Made by a program: the position numbers and the translations under genes. A DNA stretch of 64,000 bases, taken from positions 1-64,000 of the forward strand of contig JADGFI010000027.1 in the NCBI GenBank assembly GCA_016743945.1, in the 5' to 3' direction. How positions within the stretch are numbered: position 1 is the stretch's first letter; each line of letters opens with the position of its first letter. This document shows positions 42,542 through 50,642 of the stretch, piece by piece. The notes below the pieces were generated by a model. That model was not told the DNA's origin, made no database searches, and saw only the letters and a list, made by a program, of their open reading frames with translations. The DNA is from Desulfobacteraceae bacterium (GTDB taxonomy: Bacteria; Desulfobacterota; Desulfobacteria; Desulfobacterales; Desulfobacteraceae).

Positions 42542-43543
42542 CTATAGTTTCTCAACCAGGATCTGGTAGGCATCGTTTATTTCAACGAATTGGTTATGGG
42601 ATCCTCCCCTGTCCGGGTGGTGTTCCCTGGCAAGTTTTCTGTAAATTTTTCTTAATCCGCGTTTGTTCAGAGTTTTAAATTCTTCTCGGGTGATTTTAAA
42701 AATCGAACGGGCCCTGCGACCTGAAAATGCTTTGGGCGACGGCGGGTTGAAGGAACGGTGGCGGGATCTGAAGGCCCCTTCCATCTCGTCCAAAAGGAGG
42801 GTATGGGCATAGTCATTATCAAAAAACATGATGAGATACCGAACCATATAGGCATGCAGGGAGGACAGGCCAAACAGATCTTTGTTGATCCGGCAGATCT
42901 CCTTTAAAAAAAAGGTTTCCACCTTATGTTGATCCAGGGCATGGGGCATTTGCTTGGCCAGGAATCCCTGGAAAAAAGACTGGAGATCAAAAATGGTGTA
43001 TACATAGGACTTGAGGCCCGTGGGCTCCAGCGTTTTTTCCTGGACCATGAAGCCTTGTTCTATTTCATCCCGGGATTTTTTTTGCAGGTTCTTGAATAAC
43101 ACTGCCGGCATGTTGGGAAGGGGTCCCTGGTCCATGTTCCCAAATTTTAAAAAATGGGTGCGCCGTTTGTCAAAGGCATGGGTGAGTCGTGATATCTCTT
43201 GTTTTTCTGCCGCCGTAAGCCTGGGGCTTCCAGGGGATCCAGGTGATACAAAGGACCCAGGCCGGTTTCTGAAAAATTCGACGGCTTGTCTGATGTCCGG
43301 GCGTACAAAGGGCCAGAACAGTTCTTCAAGGGTGTCCGGATCAAACTTTTGGCAGGCGCAAGATACCCTCTCTTCTAACTTTTCATCAAGGTACCAGGCA
43401 TTGCCGCCTGGATAATTTATCCAGGCTCCGGGGAAGGGACCCAGGTCAAAGAGATCGCGATGGCGTCTTTTTCCCCCTGAAGAAACCGACTCCCTGAGGA
43501 TATAGGTGCTTTTTCCCCGGTTTTTTACCAGCGCCATATACAT
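42542..43543 (-). CDS. J-domain protein with unknown N-terminal region
   Basis: This 333-residue protein has a J domain only at the C-terminus (about 275-333): LRKIYRKLAREHHPDRGGSH with the HPD motif that stimulates Hsp70 ATPase, and FVEINDAYQILVEKL. The first 270 residues match no domain I know. They begin VKNRGKSTYILRESVSSGGK, like the opening of IS1634/IS4-type transposases and related proteins, and then become helical. A stand-alone unusual co-chaperone, not a DnaJ. Confidence 0.8.
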   Translation of the reverse strand: MYMALVKNRGKSTYILRESVSSGGKRRHRDLFDLGPFPGAWINYPGGNAWYLDEKLEERVSCACQKFDPDTLEELFWPFVRPDIRQAVEFFRNRPGSFVSPGSPGSPRLTAAEKQEISRLTHAFDKRRTHFLKFGNMDQGPLPNMPAVLFKNLQKKSRDEIEQGFMVQEKTLEPTGLKSYVYTIFDLQSFFQGFLAKQMPHALDQHKVETFFLKEICRINKDLFGLSSLHAYMVRYLIMFFDNDYAHTLLLDEMEGAFRSRHRSFNPPSPKAFSGRRARSIFKITREEFKTLNKRGLRKIYRKLAREHHPDRGGSHNQFVEINDAYQILVEKL

Positions 43544-43576
43544 GTGGAAAGGACCCCTTTGTTTTTGATCTATTAT

Positions 43577-44719
43577 TTAATGGCCGGATGAGGGTTTATA
43601 GGTCAGGGTCTTGATTTTTTTAAGGGTGTATTCCCGTGTTCCCAAACCAATTTTTTCGGCATAGTCCAACTGGTGCTCCCAGTCTACCGAAGGGTATAGT
43701 CCCTTGAATTTGTCTTGTCCGGGATCGAAATTGCAGGTTAAAACAGACCCGGGCAGGGCTCTCTGGTTGTTGACAAGATCTGCACTGGCCTGGTCAATGG
43801 CCACGGGATCCGTGGATGCCACCACGCCGATATCACTCACAATCGGGGATTCTGAATAGGGAAGGCAATCGCATTTAGGAGCAATATCCGTGATGAAATT
43901 AATAAACAGAGCCTTGCCCCGTTTATTTTTCAATACGCCCAGGGTGTATTCCATCATTTTTTCCAGGAAGATAGGAACCGTCTGGTTCCAATTGATATTG
44001 ATGGATTTTGTGGGACACCGGACAATGCATTCCCCGCACCCGATGCAAAGCGTTTTATTGATATAGGCTTTTTTTTCTTTAAGGGTTATGGCTTGTCCCG
44101 GGCAGTGCTCGGCGCATTGGGCACAGCCGATACAGGTCTTGCGTTTGATCCTTGGGTTGACATTGGAATGCTGGTCTAGTTTGCCCCTTCGGGAGGCACA
44201 TCCCATCCCCAGGTTTTTAAGGGTGCCGCCAAATCCCGCTAATTCATGGCCTTTGAAATGGGCCACAGAGACCAGGCCGTCTGCCGTGATGATTTCAGAC
44301 CCGATATATACAGTGTTGCAATGTTTTAAATCCACCTGGACCCGGGTTTCACTTTTTCCCAATAGCCCGTCCGCAATGATCACCGGTGCTCCGTCCATGG
44401 AAGAGTAGGAAAAACCGTTTTCAACGGCTGTTTTGATGTGGGATACGGCATCGGACCGGGACCCCACATAGAGGGTGTTGGCATCGGTGAGAAATGGGGT
44501 AGCCTTTGTCTCCCGGATGGCCTGGATAACTTGCCTGATATAAACGGGCCGGATAAAAGAGGTGTTCCCCTGTTCTCCAAAATGGATTTTTACGGCGGTC
44601 AGATCCTCTTTTGTCAAAATTTTTTTTATTCCGGCTTTTTTTACCAGGCGGGACAGTTTTGCGGGAAGGTTTTCCCGGGATGTGGCCGTAAGGTCCATGA
44701 AAAATACATCGGCGCTCAT
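43577..44719 (-). CDS. DUF362 protein with two 4Fe-4S clusters
   Basis: About 380 residues from ATG 44719; an earlier in-frame start would run into the DUF3820 gene. The N-terminal and C-terminal parts are DUF362 (LTAVKIHFGEQGNTSFIRPV, VSVAHFKGHELAGFGGTLKN). A bacterial ferredoxin insert sits in between, with CIGCAQCAEHCPGQ and CIGCGECIVRCPTK, each binding one 4Fe-4S cluster. The family is common in anaerobes and its substrate is unknown. It heads toward a run with DUF3820, GIY-YIG and IHF-like genes upstream on the same strand. Confidence 0.92.
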   Translation of the reverse strand: MSADVFFMDLTATSRENLPAKLSRLVKKAGIKKILTKEDLTAVKIHFGEQGNTSFIRPVYIRQVIQAIRETKATPFLTDANTLYVGSRSDAVSHIKTAVENGFSYSSMDGAPVIIADGLLGKSETRVQVDLKHCNTVYIGSEIITADGLVSVAHFKGHELAGFGGTLKNLGMGCASRRGKLDQHSNVNPRIKRKTCIGCAQCAEHCPGQAITLKEKKAYINKTLCIGCGECIVRCPTKSININWNQTVPIFLEKMMEYTLGVLKNKRGKALFINFITDIAPKCDCLPYSESPIVSDIGVVASTDPVAIDQASADLVNNQRALPGSVLTCNFDPGQDKFKGLYPSVDWEHQLDYAEKIGLGTREYTLKKIKTLTYKPSSGH

Positions 44720-44723
44720 CAGA

Positions 44724-44975
44724 TCATTTCCTCCTTTGGGGTTTGGTGCGGGCTTCTTGAATGTTGAACAGGTATTCCAAACCATTTCGTTTTATTTCAT
44801 AGGTGGTTTGTAATAGTTCACCCAATTTTCCTTCGGGGAATCCCTTCCGGGAAAACCAGACCAGATAAGGTTCGGGAAGATCTACCAGGCGAAGCCCTTT
44901 GTATTTTCCAAAGGGCATTCTTGTGGTTGCCAATTGAATAAAAGCGGTCTTATCGGGTTGTAAGATCTGGTTCAT
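44724..44975 (-). CDS. DUF3820 family protein
   Basis: This 83-residue protein contains the conserved core MPFGKYKGLRLVDLPEPYL then VWFSRKGFPEGKLGELL. The family is small, single-domain and predicted to have an exonuclease-associated or quorum-sensing-linked role, with no firm function. It starts six bases beyond the stop of the GIY-YIG gene. Confidence 0.9.
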   Translation of the reverse strand: MNQILQPDKTAFIQLATTRMPFGKYKGLRLVDLPEPYLVWFSRKGFPEGKLGELLQTTYEIKRNGLEYLFNIQEARTKPQRRK

Positions 44976-44981
44976 TCTGAA

Positions 44982-45239
44982 TTAAAAAATGGTTCGGGTG
45001 ATCAGGGTGGATATTTTTTGGGGGCGTGGCAGCTTTTTAATATACAGCTCACATTTAAGGGCCTGGCTTTTTGTCATCGCCTGACTTGCGGCAACAAGTG
45101 TTACCGGAAGTCTTCCCCTTGTATATTTTGCCCCCTTACCGGTATTATGGGTATCGACTCTGGCCTTGAGATCATTGGTAATACCGCAGTATAAAGACAG
45201 ATCAGCACATTTTAATAAATAGACCTGCCAGTCTTTCAC
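44982..45239 (-). CDS. GIY-YIG nuclease-family protein
   Basis: This 85-residue single GIY-YIG domain is of the UPF0213/YhbQ type: WQVYLLKCADLSLYCGITND (the GIY is LYCGIT), then YTRGRLPVTLVA and the basic LKCELYIKKL with the catalytic Glu. Members cut DNA at unusual structures. It begins one base after the IHF-like gene ends. Confidence 0.92.
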   Translation of the reverse strand: MKDWQVYLLKCADLSLYCGITNDLKARVDTHNTGKGAKYTRGRLPVTLVAASQAMTKSQALKCELYIKKLPRPQKISTLITRTIF

Positions 45240-45527
45240 CTAAGCTTCCCCATTGATTTTATCCCTGAGTTTTCCCGCACACTTAAAGGTGACCACCCGT
45301 CTTTTTCCCAGCATCATGGATTTGCCGGTGGCCGGGTTTCTTCCCTTGCGCTGGGCTTTTTCATTTACCTGGAATTTACCAAATCCTGAAATCATCATAT
45401 CCTCTCCAGAGACCAGGGTCTCTTTGATAATTTCAAGTAACATTTCAATGGTATCTTTTGCCTGGGTGGGCGTAAGATCATTCTCTTCGGAGATTTTTTC
45501 AATAATGGTTGTTTTGGTACAAGTCAA
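45240..45527 (-). CDS. HU/IHF-family DNA-binding protein, IHF-alpha-like
   Basis: This 95-residue protein has the full HU/IHF fold: DLTPTQAKDTIEMLLEIIKE, the arm region ISGFGKFQVNEKAQRKGRNP then ATGKSMMLGKRRVVTFKCAG. The RKGRNP and RRVVTF features are closer to IHF-alpha than HU. It bends DNA. It leads the run with GIY-YIG, DUF3820 and DUF362 downstream. Confidence 0.92.
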   Translation of the reverse strand: MTCTKTTIIEKISEENDLTPTQAKDTIEMLLEIIKETLVSGEDMMISGFGKFQVNEKAQRKGRNPATGKSMMLGKRRVVTFKCAGKLRDKINGEA

Positions 45528-45728
45528 TGTCGAATGCTTCCTATATTAAGTGGTTAAAATTTAATGGAATAATTACTTATATTGGAGATGAATGTCAAGG
45601 AGTTATAGCGGCTATGATATCATCTTTCATAAAAACCTCTGTCTGTCCAATGGTTTTTTTTGTATGATTTAAGGAGACGGGGAGCGGCTTTGTCCAGGGA
45701 ATGGGGCTAAACCGCCTAGGGGGGAGGG

Positions 45729-47606
45729 TTACACCATGGTTTGCAGAAGTCTGAAAAGGGTTTGTCTGGCAAGGATGTCTCCGGAGATGATTCCCACCAC
45801 CTTATTTTCTTCCACAATGGGCATGGCTGAGATTTCATTGTTTTCCAGCATGCGGATACAATCAATGATGGTGGCATCGGGATCTGTGGTGATCACATCG
45901 GTGGTCATGATTTTGGTAAGGGGGGTGTCCATGGGCATTTGCGAGGCCATGGCCGACGTGATATCCCAATTGGTGACAATACCGATGAGTTTGCCTTTTT
46001 GTGAGACCACATTGACGATGGACACCGCTGCATTGACCAGAAGCAAGGCCGCATCGGTAATGCTTTTGTCCACTTCAATGGTGGGGGCACAGTCCATGAC
46101 ATCCCGGGCTTTTCGGGTTTTTTCCATGGAAGCGATTCGATGCACACTGATTTTTTCAGCAATTTCACAGGGCAGGCTGTCCGCATCTTTGCACAAACCG
46201 TCAATCAATTCTTCCATGTTGCGGCGGATGACGGTTTCAAGTTTTGTAACGGCAGCGGTGCGCCGTTTTTCGGCCAAAACTGTAAAATCATCCCGATTTT
46301 TTTCCAGCCATTCCTCAATTTTTTGGGGATGGCCCAGCAGGGCTTTTGGGATCAATAAATGATCCGGGGTGGGAATGATACGCTCGTGGGCTGCATAGAT
46401 CACTCCGCCGGAATTGACCAGATAGTCGGTAGCAATGAGGATCCCTTTGTCCCTGTATACATGACGTTCCATTCGTCTACGTTCGGCTTTTCGGGCGGGG
46501 TTGGGGGAATAGGTATTGGCGCCTTCCACAATGATTCGCCACTTTCCCATGCGGTCAACGGTCATGGAAGGGCGGGTGGCTGTGTCCACGTCCAAATAAT
46601 TGAAGATAGGAGATGCCGGTACCAGACAGAAGGCAGATTCGGTCAAAAGGTTATCGGCTGAGTTGGAATAAACCGTTTTTAGTAATTCGGGGTGGGTACC
46701 GTGCATGATCCTGTCATGATAATATTTTTGTGTAACAATTCCAAATTGTTTCCACAGGTCAAATAATTCTTGCCAGGGCAACCCTTCCCGGTTGAACAAA
46801 TAACCCGTGGCATCGCTGATACCTTTGATGATGGGGGTGTTTTGGGGGGCATCTTCATGGAATATTCTTGCCAGGTTGGCTCCCACCGCTCCAAATCCCT
46901 GGATGAGAATATCCAGGTCGGAAGGAGTGGGGATTTTCATGGTTTTGAACTGGGGCAGTTGCCGCAGTTTGGGCAGGTGGGTGAGCAAGGCTTTGGTGGC
47001 CACCACTATGCCGTTGGCAGCCCCCCCCAGTTCGTCAATTTGATTTCCGCCCATGTCGCAAGGTTTAGATACCACATTGTTCAGCCCGTTTTCAATGGCA
47101 AAGGTTTTCATGTCGGCATCATTTGTGCCCACATCCGGGCCAGGGACATAAATGTTTTTGTACCGCTTGAGCAACTGCCCAAACCCCCGTATGACCTCAT
47201 GTCGGTTTTTTCCTGACAGGTGCGCAGGACAGACAATCCCTGATTTACCGCCCCCAAAAGGCAGGTTGGCAGCAGCATTTTTAAGGGTCATGCCCCGGGC
47301 CAGGTTGTGAATGATATCCGGTGTAATATCGCAAAGCATACGGGTGCCGCCCATGGCGGGTTGACCCATGGCCAGATTGTCCACCACCAGGAATCCGCCG
47401 ATTTGAATCGGACTGTCCTGGTTCCACATGCAGGCGACCAGTCGTGGTCCCAGGCGATCCACCCGAATTCCCAATCGTTTTAGTCGGTCCACGTCCAGGG
47501 GGCCAAATTCCAGGAAACAAAAGGGACCGTCTGTGATTAATCGGTTTTTCCAGACACTTTTGGGCAGTGCCGTCTGTAAAAATTGTTTCATTTTCAGGGG
47601 GATCAT
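45729..47606 (-). CDS. Glu/Leu/Phe/Val dehydrogenase fused to a CBS-domain pair
   Basis: This 625-residue protein is much longer than ordinary glutamate dehydrogenases (410-450). The dehydrogenase part (about 1-480) has MGGTRMLCD, LPFGGGKSGIVCP with the catalytic Lys, VPGPDVGTNDADM, and a Rossmann domain around IQGFGAVGANLARIF. Residues about 500-620 are two CBS repeats (IEVDKSITDAALLLVNAAVS and IMTTDVITTDPDATIIDCIR, ending EISAMPIVEENKVVGIISGD). CBS pairs bind adenylates, so nitrogen flux may respond to energy state. Start has AAGGAGGT. Confidence 0.92.
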   Translation of the reverse strand: MIPLKMKQFLQTALPKSVWKNRLITDGPFCFLEFGPLDVDRLKRLGIRVDRLGPRLVACMWNQDSPIQIGGFLVVDNLAMGQPAMGGTRMLCDITPDIIHNLARGMTLKNAAANLPFGGGKSGIVCPAHLSGKNRHEVIRGFGQLLKRYKNIYVPGPDVGTNDADMKTFAIENGLNNVVSKPCDMGGNQIDELGGAANGIVVATKALLTHLPKLRQLPQFKTMKIPTPSDLDILIQGFGAVGANLARIFHEDAPQNTPIIKGISDATGYLFNREGLPWQELFDLWKQFGIVTQKYYHDRIMHGTHPELLKTVYSNSADNLLTESAFCLVPASPIFNYLDVDTATRPSMTVDRMGKWRIIVEGANTYSPNPARKAERRRMERHVYRDKGILIATDYLVNSGGVIYAAHERIIPTPDHLLIPKALLGHPQKIEEWLEKNRDDFTVLAEKRRTAAVTKLETVIRRNMEELIDGLCKDADSLPCEIAEKISVHRIASMEKTRKARDVMDCAPTIEVDKSITDAALLLVNAAVSIVNVVSQKGKLIGIVTNWDITSAMASQMPMDTPLTKIMTTDVITTDPDATIIDCIRMLENNEISAMPIVEENKVVGIISGDILARQTLFRLLQTMV

Positions 47607-47845
47607 GTCTATACCTCCTTATAAGAAAAATACTATAGAATAGGCGTTCCTGGTTTGTCAAGGCGCGTTAAACAGCTTAAATTTGAATGAAAAAGGTTGC
47701 TTGAAACCGCAGGTAAGCGCGAATAAAAAAGGAAGGGATAAAAGCGAGGAAAGATTTATCCGGGAATAATACTCTTAAATTAGAAGTGTTCTGACTTGAC
47801 ATTGGAATCCACTATCGGTTAATTATAAAATTTAAAAAGGATGTA

Positions 47846-48529
47846 ATGGGGTTTTGTATGGAATCGGTTATCTCTTCTCAAGAGATCGAAAAAATAAAAA
47901 AGATATATCAGCTCTATGAAGAAGCCCTGGCCGATACTTGTGTGGTGTGCAAGGAAGGGTGTTTTGACTGCTGCACCTGTAATGTTATCGTTACCAGTCT
48001 GGAAGTCAGATTTCTTGTCTTTTCCCTGGGTTCAAGGGGGGAGGCAGATATGAAGCAGCGGTTGGAAAAAAATTTCCCCAGGAAACGATATATCCCTGAA
48101 ATGACCACCAATAAGTTCGCAAGCTTTTGTATGTCCGGTCAGGATATACCTGAAGAAGAAAATAATCCGGACTGGGGGAAATGCCCCCTGGTGGAAGCAG
48201 GTCGCTGCACCATATATCCGGTAAGGCCCTTTGGCTGCCGGAGCATGATGTCCCAGGTTGATTGCCGGGAAACAGGGTTTGCCCAGGTGCCTCCCCTGGC
48301 CTTGACCATCACCAATATTTTTTTGCAATATATTGAGCATTTGGATCACCAGGGAGTTTCCGGGAACCTGTCTGATATGCTGGGCCATTATTTGAAGCTT
48401 GAAAATTTCGGGAAGTTTGAAAAAAAACAAGGCTGCATCGAGAATATGAAGATGAAGATGCTGCTGATTCCCCCTGAACACAGGGCCGCGGTGACTCCCC
48501 TTCTCAAACAAATGGCAGCCTTGACTTAA
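47846..48529 (+). CDS. YkgJ-family cysteine-cluster protein
   Basis: This 227-residue protein of the CxxCxxCC zinc- or iron-binding family has CVVCKEGCFDCCTCNVIVTS and, later, GKCPLVEAGRCTIYPVRPFG then CRSM. The two clusters suggest a metal site. Function not established in this family. It is oriented toward the purH pair, which starts about 90 bases downstream. Confidence 0.9.
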   Translation: MGFCMESVISSQEIEKIKKIYQLYEEALADTCVVCKEGCFDCCTCNVIVTSLEVRFLVFSLGSRGEADMKQRLEKNFPRKRYIPEMTTNKFASFCMSGQDIPEEENNPDWGKCPLVEAGRCTIYPVRPFGCRSMMSQVDCRETGFAQVPPLALTITNIFLQYIEHLDHQGVSGNLSDMLGHYLKLENFGKFEKKQGCIENMKMKMLLIPPEHRAAVTPLLKQMAALT

Positions 48530-48621
48530 GCCATTTAAATATATAAATACCAATTTCATTGGTTGACTAATTTTAGACAATAGACACTAGGCAATGGATA
48601 ATAAATAATAAAGGATAGATC

Positions 48622-49305
48622 ATGGGGAAAAATGTAGTAGATAGGATTGATGATCTGGTGAAGATCAACACCATATTGGTGAGTGTGTCAGACAAATCAG
48701 GGCTGGAAGAATTCATTCCCGGCCTTTTGGCCTTGAATCCTGGAATTCGGATTCTGTCAACCGGCGGAACCCATGGGCGAATAAAGCAAATTTTAGGGGA
48801 TAAAGCCAACCTTTGTCTGGAACAGGTTTCCGAGTATACGGGTCAGCCTGAAACCCAGGGCGGATTGGTGAAAACCCTTGATTTTAAGATTTATTTGGGG
48901 CTGTTAACGGAAACCTATAATGATGCCCACCAACGAGATTTAACGAGAACCAATGCCCTTGCCATTGATATGGTGGTCGTCAACCTCTATCCCTTTAGTG
49001 AAACCATTGCGCAACAGGGCGTGACCGTGGAAGATGCCAGGGGGAATATCGATATCGGCGGACCGACCATGATACGGGCATCTGCCAAGAATTTTATCCG
49101 GGTGGCATCGGTGGTGGATCCTTTATCCTACCCCGGTATCCTGGCCAGGATGCGAGACCAGGACGGTTCTCTTGCCCTGGAAGACCGGTTTGAACTATCC
49201 AAAAAGGCTTTCGAACATACGGCCGGTTATGACAAAAATATTGCCGACTTTCTTGCCCAACAGACCCTAACCCAAGTACAAGCGTGCTATACATCAGGAG
49301 AATAA
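48622..49305 (+). CDS. purH: IMP cyclohydrolase (PurH N-terminal half, stand-alone)
   Basis: This 227-residue MGS-like domain closes FAICAR to IMP, the last step of purine synthesis. It opens KINTILVSVSDKSGLEEFIP then RILSTGGTHGRIK and NIDIGGPTMIRASAKNF. The usual VKTLHPKIHGG motif reads VKTLDFKIYLG, losing the His that is conserved in bifunctional PurH. The rest is intact. The transformylase is encoded separately four bases downstream, so the normally fused enzyme is split. Confidence 0.88.
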   Translation: MGKNVVDRIDDLVKINTILVSVSDKSGLEEFIPGLLALNPGIRILSTGGTHGRIKQILGDKANLCLEQVSEYTGQPETQGGLVKTLDFKIYLGLLTETYNDAHQRDLTRTNALAIDMVVVNLYPFSETIAQQGVTVEDARGNIDIGGPTMIRASAKNFIRVASVVDPLSYPGILARMRDQDGSLALEDRFELSKKAFEHTAGYDKNIADFLAQQTLTQVQACYTSGE

Positions 49306-49308
49306 GTC

Positions 49309-50559
49309 ATGTCCAAAGATTTGAAACAAATGTACAAGACCATCATGGATGACCATTTTACCCCCGGGATGGAAATCTCTTTTGTGGATGGGACCCAGCG
49401 TCAAACTCTCGTTTATGAAAAGGTTTCCTGGATCATAGACGGGGTGAACAAGGGGCTTCGCTACGGGGAAAATCCGGGACAGGAAGCCGCTTTATACCGG
49501 CTTGTCAACGGGAATCTGACCCTGGGGAATGCCAAAACCATTCTGCCGGGAAGACATTTGGTATCGGACATTGAACTGCTCCAGTCGGGAAAACATCCGG
49601 GCAAGACCAATCTGACCGATGCCGATAATGCCCTGAATATCCTGAGATATTTTACCGATACGCCCTGTGCTGTGATTGTCAAGCATAATAACCCTTGTGG
49701 CGCTGCCCGGGCAGACAGCCTGGAGCAGGCCTATGCAAAAGCCTATATGGCGGATCGCATCGCCGCCTTTGGCGGGTGTATCGCCCTGAATAAAGCAGTT
49801 GATCGAGCAACGGCTGAAGCCATTGCCAGCCAGTATGCAGAAGTGGTGGTGGCCCCGGAATTTGAAGATGGCGTTCTGGAGATTCTGGGCGCCAGAAAGA
49901 ATCTTAGGGTGATTCGGATCAATGCCATGGACAAGCTGCATGCCTTTATCGGTGAACGGGTGATCGATTTTAAGAGCCTCATGGACGGCGGTCTTGTGGC
50001 CCAGTGGTCCTTTGTGCCGGAAACCTTGAAAAGAGGGGACCTGGCCACGGCGGTAACGCAATACAAGGGAGAAACCTATAAGGTTAATAGGGAACCCACA
50101 GACCAGGAGTATGAGGACATGCTATTTGGATGGCTGGTGGAATCGGGCATCACCTCCAACTCTGTTATTTATGTAAAGGACAATGCCACCGTGGGGATTG
50201 GTACAGGAGAGCAGGACCGGGTCGGTGTGGCAGAAATCGCCGTTGACAAGGCCTATCGAAAACTGTGTGACCGGTATTGTTTTGAGCGCTATAAGTTCGG
50301 GTTTGCCGATTTGACGGACTCGGACAAGCGGGCGGAAATTGAGAGTGATGTGGCCGAGGTGAGGGGCGGGCTTGAGGGATCTGCCATGATCTCCGATGCT
50401 TTCTTTCCCTTCCGGGATGGCATTGATGTGGGACTCAAGCAGGGGATAAAAGCCGTGGTTCAGCCAGGCGGCTCAATGAATGACTACCAGTCCATCACGG
50501 CCTGCAATGAGAACGATGCCACCATGGTTTACACCGGACAAAGAAGTTTTAAACACTAG
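49309..50559 (+). CDS. purH: AICAR transformylase (PurH C-terminal half, stand-alone)
   Basis: This 416-residue AICARFT domain adds a formyl group from 10-formyl-THF to AICAR. It shows GLRYGENPGQEAALYR, the catalytic AVIVKHNNPCGAARADS, AFGGCIALNK, VVQPGGSMND and a closing MVYTGQRSFKH. Full length for the domain. Gap to the cyclohydrolase is three bases with AGGAG for its own start, so they are translated together. A strong terminator follows. Confidence 0.95.
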   Translation: MSKDLKQMYKTIMDDHFTPGMEISFVDGTQRQTLVYEKVSWIIDGVNKGLRYGENPGQEAALYRLVNGNLTLGNAKTILPGRHLVSDIELLQSGKHPGKTNLTDADNALNILRYFTDTPCAVIVKHNNPCGAARADSLEQAYAKAYMADRIAAFGGCIALNKAVDRATAEAIASQYAEVVVAPEFEDGVLEILGARKNLRVIRINAMDKLHAFIGERVIDFKSLMDGGLVAQWSFVPETLKRGDLATAVTQYKGETYKVNREPTDQEYEDMLFGWLVESGITSNSVIYVKDNATVGIGTGEQDRVGVAEIAVDKAYRKLCDRYCFERYKFGFADLTDSDKRAEIESDVAEVRGGLEGSAMISDAFFPFRDGIDVGLKQGIKAVVQPGGSMNDYQSITACNENDATMVYTGQRSFKH

Positions 50560-50597
50560 AATTGTTTTACCTGTGCGGTTAGCTGTTAGCCTAACAA

Positions 50598-50628
50598 TGC
50601 CCGGGGCCGAGGTCCCGGGTTTTTTTTA
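50598..50628 (+). terminator. Rho-independent terminator of the purH pair
   Basis: CCCGGG (50600-50605) pairs with CCCGGG (50614-50619) around GCCGAGGT, followed by eight T residues. Confidence 0.85.
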
Positions 50629-50642
50629 AAAAGAAGTGCCCT

